From assembly GCA_046051225.1 (NCBI GenBank), contig JBJOOR010000009.1, forward strand, positions 95,441 through 159,440: a stretch of 64,000 nt of DNA. The letters are read 5' to 3'. Below, piece by piece: positions 17,858 through 27,091 of the stretch. Origin of the DNA: CAIODY01 sp046051225. Lineage in GTDB: Bacteria; Bacteroidota; Bacteroidia; Chitinophagales; CAIODY01. A program made the translations under genes and the position numbers. The notes below the pieces were generated by a model. It was not told the origin of the DNA and did no database searches. It saw only the letters and a list, made by a program, of their open reading frames with translations. The first letter of the stretch is position 1. Every line of letters starts with the position of its first letter.

Positions 17858-19531
17858 ATGAAAGATTTCAAAAACGCAATTATTGAATGTGTGCCTAATT
17901 TTAGCGAAGGCGTAAACATGGATTTGATTAAACAAATTACCAACGAAATTGAAAATATTGAAGGTGTTCAATTGTTGGATGTTGACCCAGGCAAAGCCAC
18001 TAACCGAACGGTGGTAACATTGGTAGGTAATCCTTATGCTGTAATTGAAGCAGCCTATCAAGCCATTAAAAAAGCAGGTGAATTAATTGATATGCGTACG
18101 CATAAAGGTGAACATCCACGAATGGGTGCTACCGATGTTTGTCCGTTAATTCCAATTGCAAATATTACCATGGACGAAACGGTAGAGTTTGCAAAAATGT
18201 TAGCAAAACGAGTTGGTGAAGAACTTTCTATTCCTACTTATTTGTATGAATATGCACAATCAAATCCTGCTCGAAAAAATTTAGCTGATATTAGAAGTGG
18301 TGAATATGAAGGCTTTGCAGCTAAAATTCAAAAGCCCGAATGGAAACCAGATTTTGGCGAAGCAAAATTTAATGAACGCAGCGGCGCTACTGTAATTGGA
18401 GCAAGGGATTTTTTGGTAGCCTATAATGTAAACTTAAATACTACATCAACTCGTAGAGCAAATTCTGTGGCATTTGATATCAGAGAAAAAGGCAGACAAA
18501 AAACAGATGAAAATGGTAAAGTGATGAAAGATGTTTGGGAACCAGGTTTATTAAAATCGGTAAAAGCTATTGGTTGGTTTATTGAAGAATATGGCATTGC
18601 CCAAATTTCAATTAATCTTACCAATATCAATATTACATCTATGCATAAGGCATTTGATGTATGTTGTGAACGTGCAACTGCCCGTGGAATGAGAGTTACA
18701 GGCAGCGAATTGGTAGGTTTAGTGCCATTAAAAGCCATGCTAGATGCTGGTAAATATTTTTTAGAAAAGCAACAACGTAGTGTTGGTGTTAGCGAAAGTG
18801 AATTGATAAAAATTGCAGTAAAAAGTTTAGGCTTAGATGAGTTAACGCCATTTCATCCAGAGAAAAAAATTATTGAATATGTGATGAATGATAATACCAA
18901 AAAGAAATTGGTGAATATGAATTTAGTAGCATTTGCCGATGAAACAGCAAGTGAATCGCCTGCACCTGGTGGTGGCTCTATTGCTGCTTTTTGCGGCGTT
19001 TTAGGTGCTTCATTGGCAACTATGGTAGCTAACTTATCATCGCATAAAAAAGGTTGGGATGCACGATGGAACGAGTTTAGCCAATATGCTGAAAAAGGGC
19101 AACAAATGAAAGATGAATTGTTGAAATTAGTAGATGAAGATACCGAAGCCTTTAATCAAATTATGAATGCATTTGGTTTGCCAAAAGGAAACGATACTGA
19201 AAAAGCGGCAAGAAAAGCTGCGATTGATGCAGCTACCATTAATGCAATCAAAATTCCTTTTCGTACCATGGAAGTTTCGTTTCAATCATTTGAAATAATA
19301 AAAGCAATGGCCGAAATTGGAAACCCAAATAGTGTGAGCGATGCAGGTGTGGGTGCTTTATGTGCCCGTGCTGCTGTGAAAGGCGCTTACTTAAATGTGA
19401 AAATAAATGCAGGCGATTTAAAAGAACATGCTGAAGTAAAACCATTATTAGCCAAAGCTGAAGAAATGAATACTGCTGCCGATTTGATGGAAAATGAAAT
19501 TTGGAAAATTGTAAATGAAAAAATAAAATAG
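17858..19531 (+). CDS. ftcD: Bifunctional glutamate formimidoyltransferase/formiminotetrahydrofolate cyclodeaminase
   Basis: 557 aa, the size of the fused enzyme. The N-terminal formiminotransferase (IIECVPNFSEGVN, DPGKATNRTVVT, HKGEHPRMGATDV) covers roughly residues 1-330. The C-terminal cyclodeaminase begins with FADETASESPAPGGGSIAAF. It moves the formimino group from histidine breakdown onto tetrahydrofolate and converts it to methenyl-THF. No hut genes adjoin it. It starts the rightward run that continues to folC. Confidence 0.93.
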   Translation: MKDFKNAIIECVPNFSEGVNMDLIKQITNEIENIEGVQLLDVDPGKATNRTVVTLVGNPYAVIEAAYQAIKKAGELIDMRTHKGEHPRMGATDVCPLIPIANITMDETVEFAKMLAKRVGEELSIPTYLYEYAQSNPARKNLADIRSGEYEGFAAKIQKPEWKPDFGEAKFNERSGATVIGARDFLVAYNVNLNTTSTRRANSVAFDIREKGRQKTDENGKVMKDVWEPGLLKSVKAIGWFIEEYGIAQISINLTNINITSMHKAFDVCCERATARGMRVTGSELVGLVPLKAMLDAGKYFLEKQQRSVGVSESELIKIAVKSLGLDELTPFHPEKKIIEYVMNDNTKKKLVNMNLVAFADETASESPAPGGGSIAAFCGVLGASLATMVANLSSHKKGWDARWNEFSQYAEKGQQMKDELLKLVDEDTEAFNQIMNAFGLPKGNDTEKAARKAAIDAATINAIKIPFRTMEVSFQSFEIIKAMAEIGNPNSVSDAGVGALCARAAVKGAYLNVKINAGDLKEHAEVKPLLAKAEEMNTAADLMENEIWKIVNEKIK

Positions 19532-19539
19532 ATTTTACT

Positions 19540-19803
19540 ATGCCCGAAATAAGTAGATTTTATGGAGTTATAATTTATATGTATTTGAAAGATCACATGC
19601 CACCTCATTTTCATGCCGTATTTGCTGAATATGAAGCTATGTTTTCAATTGAAACTGGCGAAATTATTCAAGGTGATATTCCTAAATCACAACTTAGAAT
19701 TGTTCAGGCTTGGACAGAATTGCACAGAGAAGAATTAAAACGTAATTTTGAATTATTGACTAGCGAAAATGCCTCATATTTTAAAATAGAACCTTTACAC
19801 TAA
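19540..19803 (+). CDS. DUF4160 protein, putative partner of DUF2442 protein
   Basis: 87 aa. MPEISRFYGVIIYMYLKDH and PPHFHAVFAEYEAMFSIETGE match the DUF4160 pattern, with the conserved PPHFHA. Its stop codon TAA overlaps the next ATG by one base (TAATG), which couples it to the DUF2442 gene. Pairs of these small families recur in bacteria and have been considered toxin-antitoxin-like; that role is an inference here. It sits between ftcD and ribH without disturbing either. Confidence 0.85.
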   Translation: MPEISRFYGVIIYMYLKDHMPPHFHAVFAEYEAMFSIETGEIIQGDIPKSQLRIVQAWTELHREELKRNFELLTSENASYFKIEPLH

Positions 19804-20099
19804 TGCAACCACGAATTAAAAATATTATAAGTATATCATCATTTGCAATTGTTTGTGAATGGACAAATGGAGAGATTCGAACCATCAATTTTTATGATTT
19901 AAAGGAAACTTTACACAGCAATGTGATGGATAAAATTTTGTTGCCAAATGTATTTAATACAGTTAAAATAGATGCTTTAGCTAAAACATTAAGTTGGGAA
20001 AATCAAATGCCTTTTATTGATTATGATGGGACACAAAAAATGGGCGCATTAGATTTTTGTCCCGATGTTCTTTATAGCAATAGCACATTGGTTAAGTAA
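19803..20099 (+). CDS. DUF2442 protein
   Basis: 98 aa. The pattern of a short strand-rich N-terminus (IISISSFAIVCEWTNGEIRTINFYDL) and a C-terminal WENQMPFIDYDGTQKMGALDFCPDVLYSNS fits DUF2442. The family is often paired with DUF4160. Translation is coupled to the previous gene by the one-base overlap. By analogy it could be the antidote or DNA-binding partner; no helix-turn-helix is obvious. Confidence 0.8.
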   Translation: MQPRIKNIISISSFAIVCEWTNGEIRTINFYDLKETLHSNVMDKILLPNVFNTVKIDALAKTLSWENQMPFIDYDGTQKMGALDFCPDVLYSNSTLVK

Positions 20100-20115
20100 A
20101 ATAAAAATTAAATAA

Positions 20116-20604
20116 ATGGCAAATCATTTAGCGCAAAAATTTAGTCCGCTGTTAGGCAATTATTCAAAATATAAAATTGGAATTGTATGTGCCGAATGGA
20201 ATGCAGAAGTAAATAATTTAATGCTTGCTAATGCTGAAAAAACATTAAAAATATTGGGCATTAAAAAAGTAGATAGAATCAAAGTGCCAGGCAGTTTCGA
20301 AATACCATTTGCTACCAAACAAATGTTGCAAAATAAATACGATGCAGTAATTTGTTTTGGTACAATAGTAAAAGGTGAAACGATGCATGATGTGGTATTA
20401 GCGCATTCAGTTACAGATGCATTAATGACATTAAATATTCAACAAAATATTCCAATAATATTAGGAGTGTTAACGGTTAATACTCAAAAACAAGCGCTGG
20501 ATAGAGCCAATGGAAAATACGGCAACAAAGGAAAAGAATGTGCCGAAGCTGCTCTAAGAATGATTGAAGTGAAGAATGAATTAAAATCTAAATCTAAAAA
20601 ATGA
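20116..20604 (+). CDS. ribH: 6,7-dimethyl-8-ribityllumazine synthase
   Basis: 162 aa, normal size. It condenses 5-amino-6-ribitylaminouracil with dihydroxybutanone phosphate in riboflavin synthesis and forms an icosahedral or pentameric assembly. Motifs: VPGSFEIPFA, CFGTIVKGETMHDVV (catalytic His in MHD) and PIILGVLTVNTQKQALDRANG. Its TGA overlaps the next ATG (ATGA), so it is co-transcribed with the DUF423 gene. No other rib gene is near. Confidence 0.96.
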   Translation: MANHLAQKFSPLLGNYSKYKIGIVCAEWNAEVNNLMLANAEKTLKILGIKKVDRIKVPGSFEIPFATKQMLQNKYDAVICFGTIVKGETMHDVVLAHSVTDALMTLNIQQNIPIILGVLTVNTQKQALDRANGKYGNKGKECAEAALRMIEVKNELKSKSKK

Positions 20605-20975
20605 CACAAAAACAAGTTTTATTAATAGCCTGTATTTTAGGTGCTTTATCGGTTGCATTAGGTGCATTTGCAGCGCATGGTTTAAAAAAAATGGTAGATG
20701 CTTATTATCTCGAAATATTTGAAAAGGGTGTTAAATATCAGTTCTATCATACGTTTGCCATTCTTACTATTGGCATTTTGGTGAATCAATTTAGCAACAC
20801 AAATTTTAATTTACCCGTTTATCTTTTTTTAGCAGGCATATTTTTTTTTAGTGGCTCTTTGTATTTGATGACATTTACTCAACCAAAATGGTTAGGGCCA
20901 ATTACACCCATTGGCGGTTTATGCTTTATTGCAGGATGGCTTACGATGGCTTGGAGGGTTTATCAATCAAAATAA
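20601..20975 (+). CDS. DUF423 small membrane protein
   Basis: 124 aa with four predicted helices. The start LLIACILGALSVALGAFAAHGLKKMVD and the middle YQFYHTFAILTIGIL are characteristic of DUF423, an inner-membrane family of unknown function. It overlaps ribH by 4 bp and precedes the prenyl synthase by 6 bp. Confidence 0.9.
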   Translation: MTQKQVLLIACILGALSVALGAFAAHGLKKMVDAYYLEIFEKGVKYQFYHTFAILTIGILVNQFSNTNFNLPVYLFLAGIFFFSGSLYLMTFTQPKWLGPITPIGGLCFIAGWLTMAWRVYQSK

Positions 20976-20981
20976 AAATTA

Positions 20982-21959
20982 ATGAATTCATTTGCAGATT
21001 TACAAATACAATTTGAATCGTATTTAAGCACCATTCAATTTAAAAAAGAACCAAAAGGTTTATACGAAGCCATTGATTATATTTTAAAATTGGGTGGCAA
21101 ACGTGTTCGCCCAACTTTGGTTTTAATGGGTTGCGAATTATTTGATGGCAAAGCTTTTAATGCTTTACCAGCAGCAGCAGCTATCGAATTGTTTCATAAT
21201 TTTTCGTTGATACATGATGATATTATGGATCATGCACCATTGCGCCGTGGCAAACCCACTGTGCACGAAGAGTATGATTTAGATACAGCCATTCTTTCGG
21301 GCGATGCAGCTATGGTAATGGCTTATGATGAGTTGGTGAAATTGCCAGTAAAAAAATTACAATCGGCTATTAAATTGTTTAATAAAACAAGTTTAGAAGT
21401 TTGCGAAGGGCAGCAGATGGATATGATTTTTGAAACCAAACAAAAAGTTACAACGGTTGACTATTTAGAAATGATTAGGCTGAAAACGGCTGTGTTGCTG
21501 GGTTGTGCCATTCAAATGGGAGTCATGTTGGCTGATGCTGATGAAAAACAACAAAAATTAATGTATGAATTTGGAATGGAAACTGGCTTAGCTTTTCAAT
21601 TACAAGATGATATTTTAGATACTTACGGTGACCAAAAAACATTTGGCAAACAAGTAGGCGGCGATATTTTACAAAATAAAAAAACATTTTTATTGCTTAC
21701 TGCTTTCGAACATGCCGACCCAACTCAACTAACCGATTTAATATTTTGGTTGATGAAAAATGAGCCTAAAAAACGACCAGAAAAAGTAGAAGCAGTTAGG
21801 AGATTATATGATGAATTAAATGTTAGAGAAGAAGCTGAAAAACAAATGAAACTTCATTTTAACAAGGCTTTACAAGCAGTTGAACGATTAGAAATTGATA
21901 AAACAAAAAAACAAGTTTTAATTGATTTTGCTACTTCATTAATGAAACGTGAAAAGTAA
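20982..21959 (+). CDS. Polyprenyl diphosphate synthase
   Basis: 325 aa. The first Asp-rich motif is in SLIHDDIMDHAPLRRGKPT and the second in FQLQDDILDTYGD, with GGKRVRPTLVL binding the isopentenyl substrate. It chains C5 units, likely to geranylgeranyl or a longer prenyl product for menaquinone or carotenoids. The residues before the first motif (AAIELFHNFSL) do not allow a safe chain-length call. It stands within the ftcD-to-folC run. Confidence 0.9.
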   Translation: MNSFADLQIQFESYLSTIQFKKEPKGLYEAIDYILKLGGKRVRPTLVLMGCELFDGKAFNALPAAAAIELFHNFSLIHDDIMDHAPLRRGKPTVHEEYDLDTAILSGDAAMVMAYDELVKLPVKKLQSAIKLFNKTSLEVCEGQQMDMIFETKQKVTTVDYLEMIRLKTAVLLGCAIQMGVMLADADEKQQKLMYEFGMETGLAFQLQDDILDTYGDQKTFGKQVGGDILQNKKTFLLLTAFEHADPTQLTDLIFWLMKNEPKKRPEKVEAVRRLYDELNVREEAEKQMKLHFNKALQAVERLEIDKTKKQVLIDFATSLMKREK

Positions 21960-21965
21960 TTTTTC

Positions 21966-23243
21966 ATGAATTACCAACAAACTATAGATTATCTTTTTTC
22001 TCGATTGCCTATGTTCCATCGTATTGGCGCAGCAGCTTACAAAGCCGATTTGAATAATACTTTGGCGTTGATGAAGCATTTGAATCATCCTGAAAATAAA
22101 TTCAAAACCATTCATGTAGCTGGCACAAATGGCAAAGGCTCATCATCGCATTTATTGGCTTCTGTTTTTCAAAGCGCAGGTTATAAAACAGGCTTATATA
22201 CATCGCCACATTTAAAAGATTTTAGAGAACGAATTAGAATAAATGGCGAAATGATTAGCCAACAAGATGTAATTGATTTTACTATTCATACAAAACAATT
22301 TATTGAACAAGTAGAGCCTTCATTTTTTGAAATTACAGTAGGCTTGTGTTTCGATTATTTTGCAAAACAAAAAGTTGATATTGCCATTATTGAAACTGGC
22401 TTGGGTGGTAGATTAGATAGTACAAATGTTGTTTTGCCCGAACTTTCATTGATAACAAATATCAGCCTTGATCATACTAATTTATTAGGCGATACTGTAG
22501 AAAAAATTGCTGTTGAAAAAGCTGGAATTATTAAACCAAATACACCTATTATAATTAGCGAAACATCAGCAATTGCAAATGTTTTTATCAATAAAGCTAA
22601 AGAAAATAACAGCCTAATTTCATTTGCTGATACAAAATGGAAAGCTGAAATACTGAATCAAACTAATGAATTTTTAGAGATGAATATTTTTAATGAATAT
22701 AAAAATTATCATCTTCAAAATCAGTTAAATGGAATTTATCAAACCAAAAATAGCATTGCTGTAATTGAATGCATTGAGCAATTAAAAACAAAAGGGTGGG
22801 AGATAAGTGAGCAAGCAATTTTAGCTGGATTTAAAAACGTAAAAACTATCACGGGCTTAAAAGGACGTTGGGATGTGATACAAACCGAACCTTTAATTGT
22901 AACTGATATTGCACATAATGAAGCTGGAATTTTGCAAGTATTAGAACAACTAAAATTAACATCATTCAATACATTACACATTGTTTTAGGAATGGTAAAA
23001 GATAAGGATGTAAGCAAAGTTTTATCGCTTTTGCCTAAGCAAGCCAACTATTATTTTTGTCAGCCCGATTTGCCACGAGCCTTACCCGTAGAGGAACTTA
23101 AAGCAATTGCTAGGCAGCATAATTTACAAGGCGAACATTTTTTAACAGTTCAAAATGCATTAGATACTGCCAAGCAAAATGCTTTAGCTTATGATTTAAT
23201 TTTAGTAACTGGAAGCAACTTTGTAGTAGCCGAAATTATTTAA
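21966..23243 (+). CDS. folC: Folylpolyglutamate synthase/dihydrofolate synthase
   Basis: 425 aa, Mur-ligase fold. The P-loop GTNGKGSSSH, the ETGLGGRLDSTNVV segment and the C-terminal IVTDIAHNEAGI are diagnostic. It adds glutamates to folates and, in the bifunctional form, makes dihydrofolate. It is the last gene of the rightward run and lies only 7 bp from the convergent TonB-receptor gene, with no terminator hairpin between. Confidence 0.94.
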   Translation: MNYQQTIDYLFSRLPMFHRIGAAAYKADLNNTLALMKHLNHPENKFKTIHVAGTNGKGSSSHLLASVFQSAGYKTGLYTSPHLKDFRERIRINGEMISQQDVIDFTIHTKQFIEQVEPSFFEITVGLCFDYFAKQKVDIAIIETGLGGRLDSTNVVLPELSLITNISLDHTNLLGDTVEKIAVEKAGIIKPNTPIIISETSAIANVFINKAKENNSLISFADTKWKAEILNQTNEFLEMNIFNEYKNYHLQNQLNGIYQTKNSIAVIECIEQLKTKGWEISEQAILAGFKNVKTITGLKGRWDVIQTEPLIVTDIAHNEAGILQVLEQLKLTSFNTLHIVLGMVKDKDVSKVLSLLPKQANYYFCQPDLPRALPVEELKAIARQHNLQGEHFLTVQNALDTAKQNALAYDLILVTGSNFVVAEII

Positions 23244-23250
23244 AAATTCC

Positions 23251-25680
23251 TTATTTTATTTTTTTGAAGGTGATAGGAAAAATAATTTTCAAACTAATAT
23301 TTCTACCCATATTATAAATTCCAATATTGCTAGTTGAGTAATTAATAGGTGCATATTTTAATCTACTTAAATGACTTTGGTAAGCCACATCGGTAATATT
23401 ATTTACATTAAAATAGATTGATAATAAAGTTTCATTTTTTCTTTGAATATCGGCTCCAAAACCTGTATTGATTAATGAATAGCTATTTGTTTTAGTTTCG
23501 GTTTGATAAGCTTTAAAAATTTTGTTTTGTGCAAAATTATATTCGAAACCAATTTTGAAATAAGCATTTCGAATATGTTTTGTGAATTTTTGTTTCTCAA
23601 TTTTTATTTCAGATTGAAAACGAGGAGCAGGAATAAATGGCAAATTAGAAGTTGAATCTGATTGTTTTAATTGCTTCGCCCTTACATAAGAAAATGAATT
23701 TTCTATATGCAACCAATCTAATGGATGCGGATGAATATCAACCGAAATTTCGCCACCACAAAGGTTTGCATCGCCTTGCTGAAATTTAAAACTAGGTACT
23801 CTGCTTAAAATACTATCGCCTCCAAAAGCCGAATTTAATTTTCTTAAAAAAATGAAATTATGAATGTAATTGTCAAACAAATTTAGTTCTGCCGAAATAT
23901 GTTTCGAGTTAATTCCAAGTGTATAATCGGTTTGCAAACTGCTTTCAGCCTTTAAATTCGCATCGCCTAATTCGTATCTCAATGTGCCTTCATGAACGCC
24001 GTTAGAAGCTAATTCAGCAATATTTGGCGCTCTAAATCCTTTCGAAAAATTTAGCTTTGTATAATAGTTTTTCGAAATTTTATAAGCTACTCCTAAGCTG
24101 CCTGAATAACCACTAAATTTATTTGATGCAGATTGAAATTTTTGAATTGAATTCGGATTACTTGCCGAACTTATTTTTTCATTTTTATCTAGCCAAAGCG
24201 CAGTTGTATTTTCATTTCTACTATCAAATCGTAAACCACCGCCTATATCAAATTTACCTAGTTGTTTTTTTGCGATGATATAACTTCCAATATCAAACAA
24301 GCTATATTCTGGAATTAAAAATTCCGAACCTTTATTTTTTGAATTTTGAAACATCCCATTTAAGCCTATTGATATGCTTGATTTTTCATTTTCATAAACA
24401 TTATATTTTGCATCATAACTAAATGTATTCATCAAAAAAAATAAACCGTAATTGCTTGGCTGTAGCACATTTGCAAACTCTTGCCTTCTATTTTGTTGTA
24501 AACCAAATGTTAGCTTTAGCGATTTTCCTTGGATATAAAAATTATTATTCAACACAGCTTTATAATGCATTACTTTTTGAAATGGAACCATCGCTGTATA
24601 ACTTTTAAAATCTCGATTTGTAGCTATGCTTTTTTGAGATGTAGAATCATTTATTTTTATTTCTTTCACAAATTTTCCAGTGGTGCTATCCCTTTCACCT
24701 TCTACAATGCCAGGTATTAATTCATAGGCACTAATGTGCAAATGCGAATATCCCCAATGTTTATTTATACCTACAATGCTGCTGAAATTCCTTTCTGTAT
24801 AGCCAGAATTTAAAACATACCCATCTTTTTTATTTTGGTAAGCATGTGCATTTTTTTCGCTCAATCTTACATCCCAAATAATGTTATTTGTATTGCCCGA
24901 AACATTGGCTGAACAACCTATTAAGCCATTATTAGTTTGATAATTAGTTAGTAAATTTCCTTTAATTAATCCTTGTTGTAAAGTTGGAAACGAAATCATA
25001 TTAATTACGCCAGCCATTGCATCCGAGCCATAGCTAAGGCTTGCAGGGCCTTTTAATAGTTCAACTTTATTTACCGAAAATTCATCTATTTCAATTCCAT
25101 GTTCATCGCCCCATTGCTGCCCTTCTTGTTTTATTCCATCATTAACCACCACTACCCGGTTAAATCCTAATCCTCTAATTACAGGTTTCGAAATTCCGCT
25201 TCCTGTTGTTATCTGCGAAATGCCAGGTTGTTTGGCCAGTGCATCAATAATATTGGTGGATGAATTTTGTAAAAGTGTAAGATGTGAAACTGTTGAAATG
25301 GTTACTGGTGTTCTATTTCGTTCGGATGAATTGGATAATCCAGTAATTATTACTTCGTTAATTTCTTTAATGGCAGGTTCTAATTCAAAATTAATTTCTT
25401 TGCTAATTGATAAATCGATGGTTTCAATTATGTTCTGAAATCCAACCGAACTAATTTGAATTAGAATTTTTGTTTTGGGTAAATTATCAATTTTAAAACT
25501 ACCATCAATAGCTGATGTAGTGCCAGTTTTTAAATCGGGGAAATAGATGGTAGCATTGGCTATTGGGGTGTTTTTTTCTTTGTCGATTATTTTTCCTGCT
25601 AGTGAAGTTTTGATTGAATTGGCTAAAAGTATTTGGCTTATTAGCATAGATAATACTATTAAATAAATTTGCTTTATCAT
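23251..25680 (-). CDS. TonB-dependent outer-membrane receptor with carboxypeptidase-like N-domain
   Basis: 809 aa. The signal peptide MIKQIYLIVLSMLISQILLA is followed by a CarboxypepD_reg-like domain (residues 25-105: LAGKIIDKEKNTPIANATIYFP). A plug domain (VSHLTLLQNSSTNIIDALAKQ, RGLGFNRVVVVNDGIKQEGQ) and a 22-strand-type barrel complete it. It imports a metal chelate or other ligand using TonB energy. The short plug motif set resembles metal/copper-type receptors more than SusC. The neighbouring Cys/His protein and TonB gene support a metal-related guess only. Confidence 0.9.
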   Translation of the reverse strand: MIKQIYLIVLSMLISQILLANSIKTSLAGKIIDKEKNTPIANATIYFPDLKTGTTSAIDGSFKIDNLPKTKILIQISSVGFQNIIETIDLSISKEINFELEPAIKEINEVIITGLSNSSERNRTPVTISTVSHLTLLQNSSTNIIDALAKQPGISQITTGSGISKPVIRGLGFNRVVVVNDGIKQEGQQWGDEHGIEIDEFSVNKVELLKGPASLSYGSDAMAGVINMISFPTLQQGLIKGNLLTNYQTNNGLIGCSANVSGNTNNIIWDVRLSEKNAHAYQNKKDGYVLNSGYTERNFSSIVGINKHWGYSHLHISAYELIPGIVEGERDSTTGKFVKEIKINDSTSQKSIATNRDFKSYTAMVPFQKVMHYKAVLNNNFYIQGKSLKLTFGLQQNRRQEFANVLQPSNYGLFFLMNTFSYDAKYNVYENEKSSISIGLNGMFQNSKNKGSEFLIPEYSLFDIGSYIIAKKQLGKFDIGGGLRFDSRNENTTALWLDKNEKISSASNPNSIQKFQSASNKFSGYSGSLGVAYKISKNYYTKLNFSKGFRAPNIAELASNGVHEGTLRYELGDANLKAESSLQTDYTLGINSKHISAELNLFDNYIHNFIFLRKLNSAFGGDSILSRVPSFKFQQGDANLCGGEISVDIHPHPLDWLHIENSFSYVRAKQLKQSDSTSNLPFIPAPRFQSEIKIEKQKFTKHIRNAYFKIGFEYNFAQNKIFKAYQTETKTNSYSLINTGFGADIQRKNETLLSIYFNVNNITDVAYQSHLSRLKYAPINYSTSNIGIYNMGRNISLKIIFPITFKKIK

Positions 25681-25747
25681 GATTTAGTTTTTGAAAATTA
25701 ATATGCATCATCAGTTAATTGATGACGAATTTGAAAACAATAAAATG

Positions 25748-26077
25748 CTAAATAGATAAAGTTGATGGCGGACCTCTAACCTGTAATTTAAAATAAACTG
25801 AAGATGTGAAATGATAAATTGCAATGCCAAAAAGTTCAATAATGCTAGTTGTTGCAATTGATTTTGAAAAATAATTTGGTGCTGAAAATGAATCAACAAA
25901 ATTAAAATCGCAAAATGAACAATGGTGTTCTAATTCATGAAAATGTTTTTCGTTTAATACGCTGCAATGCTCTTCATTCCTATGTTTCCAAGCATGAAAT
26001 ATTTGCTCGGTTGTTGGCAATAAGATTAGTAACAACAAGCAAGAAGCAACAATATTTTTTCTTGAAAATTTTAACAT
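25748..26077 (-). CDS. Small Cys/His-rich exported or membrane protein upstream of the TonB receptor
   Basis: 109 aa. An N-terminal hydrophobic helix (IVASCLLLLILLPTTEQIFHAW) precedes a dense metal-ligand stretch (EEHCSVLNEKHFHELEHHC, then SFCDF). A second hydrophobic segment lies near residues 75-95, and the end is VRGPPS. Similar short proteins sit next to TonB receptors in other Bacteroidota and have no established function. The ligand cluster suggests metal binding at the periplasmic side (inference). A TACATTTG promoter element lies 11 bp before the ATG. Confidence 0.65.
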   Translation of the reverse strand: MLKFSRKNIVASCLLLLILLPTTEQIFHAWKHRNEEHCSVLNEKHFHELEHHCSFCDFNFVDSFSAPNYFSKSIATTSIIELFGIAIYHFTSSVYFKLQVRGPPSTLSI

Positions 26078-26088
26078 GTGAATAATAG

Positions 26089-26096
26089 CAAATGTA
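26089..26096 (-). promoter_or_regulatory. -7 promoter element TACATTTG of the Cys/His gene and receptor unit
   Basis: Minus-strand TAnnTTTG match 11 bp from the ATG at 26077, giving a very short leader. No metal-regulator operator was recognised beside it. Confidence 0.5.
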
Positions 26097-26216
26097 AATT
26101 TTTATTTTGTGATGCAACCCTTTTTGTTGGTTTTGCTACTAATTATTTAAACTTTATTATGGAAAAATTTCTACAACATCATCTTTTAATCATTAACCAA
26201 TTAAATTTTAATTTTT

Positions 26217-27017
26217 ATGTTGTCAGAAATCATTTTATCAAAAAGTTTGAACCAAGTTGTGTTTCAAAATCGTAATCAAAGCTATGGTGCTTTTTATCTG
26301 CGTAATGAATATGAGAACCATATTCGAAAAGCTTTTGCATTTGTACTTTTGCTTTTTATTTCGATGGGTGCTATATCATTTATTTCTCAATTAAATAAAG
26401 GCAGAATTTCAAAACCAATAACTTGTCCAATTCTACAAACTACGGATATTTATTTAGAACCTAAATTGGAATTTGAAAAGCCCAAACTGAATATTCCACA
26501 ACAAGCTGCTCCTCAACAATTGGGAAGTGCATTACCTACCCAAATTACAAACGAACCTATACCCGAACCTACTCCTACTAGTTCGAGTTTACCAATTACA
26601 TCAGGCGACCCTAAAGGGGTGCCACATCCATCCGATGCTATTCCAACAACAAATACAGGTATATCATCTGTTGCAAATTTGAATGAAAAGCCGAAAGTTT
26701 TTAATGAGTTTGGAGTTCAGAAAATGGCAGAATTTCCAGGTGGTGAAGAGGCAATGCAAGAATATTTAAATAACCATATTCACTTCACTAATTTAGCAAA
26801 AGTGAACGAGGTAGAAGGCAAAGTAATTATCAATTTTATTATTGATGAAAATGGAAAAATTACTGAATGCAAAATAGTAAGAAGTTTAGGTTTTGGGCTA
26901 GATGAAATAGCAATGGATGCTATTAGAAAAATGCCCAATTGGATACCAGCCGAACAAGCACAACGCAAAGTGCCTGTAATGTTTACCATGCCTATCTTGT
27001 TTTCATTATCTAACTAA
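26217..27017 (+). CDS. TonB energy transducer
   Basis: 266 aa. A cytoplasmic N-terminus (VVFQNRNQSYGAFYLRNEYE, typical of Bacteroidota TonB) leads to one membrane helix (residues 38-58). A Pro/Thr-rich periplasmic spacer follows, then a C-terminal TonB domain (GKVIINFIIDENGKITECK and PNWIPAEQAQRKVPVMFTMPILF). It transmits the ExbB/ExbD proton-motive signal to outer-membrane receptors. It is divergent from the Cys/His-receptor unit, so a functional link is likely. Confidence 0.9.
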   Translation: MLSEIILSKSLNQVVFQNRNQSYGAFYLRNEYENHIRKAFAFVLLLFISMGAISFISQLNKGRISKPITCPILQTTDIYLEPKLEFEKPKLNIPQQAAPQQLGSALPTQITNEPIPEPTPTSSSLPITSGDPKGVPHPSDAIPTTNTGISSVANLNEKPKVFNEFGVQKMAEFPGGEEAMQEYLNNHIHFTNLAKVNEVEGKVIINFIIDENGKITECKIVRSLGFGLDEIAMDAIRKMPNWIPAEQAQRKVPVMFTMPILFSLSN

Positions 27018-27030
27018 TCCTCGTTGTAAA

Positions 27031-27062
27031 TTGGAATAATTGCGCTTTTTTGAGTAATTTTG
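27031..27062 (+). promoter_or_regulatory. Full Bacteroidota promoter of the desaturase gene
   Basis: TTG at 27031-27033, a 21-bp spacer, and TAATTTTG at 27055-27062. Both elements and the spacing fit the TTG-N(17-23)-TAnnTTTG pattern. ATG is 29 bp further on. Confidence 0.65.
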
Positions 27063-27091
27063 CGACTTAATAAACAATACGATTTATAGCA

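Noticed and set aside
26078..26275. 65-aa ORF on the plus strand before tonB
   Set aside because: It overlaps the promoter of the divergent gene and the start of tonB in another frame, with no family features.
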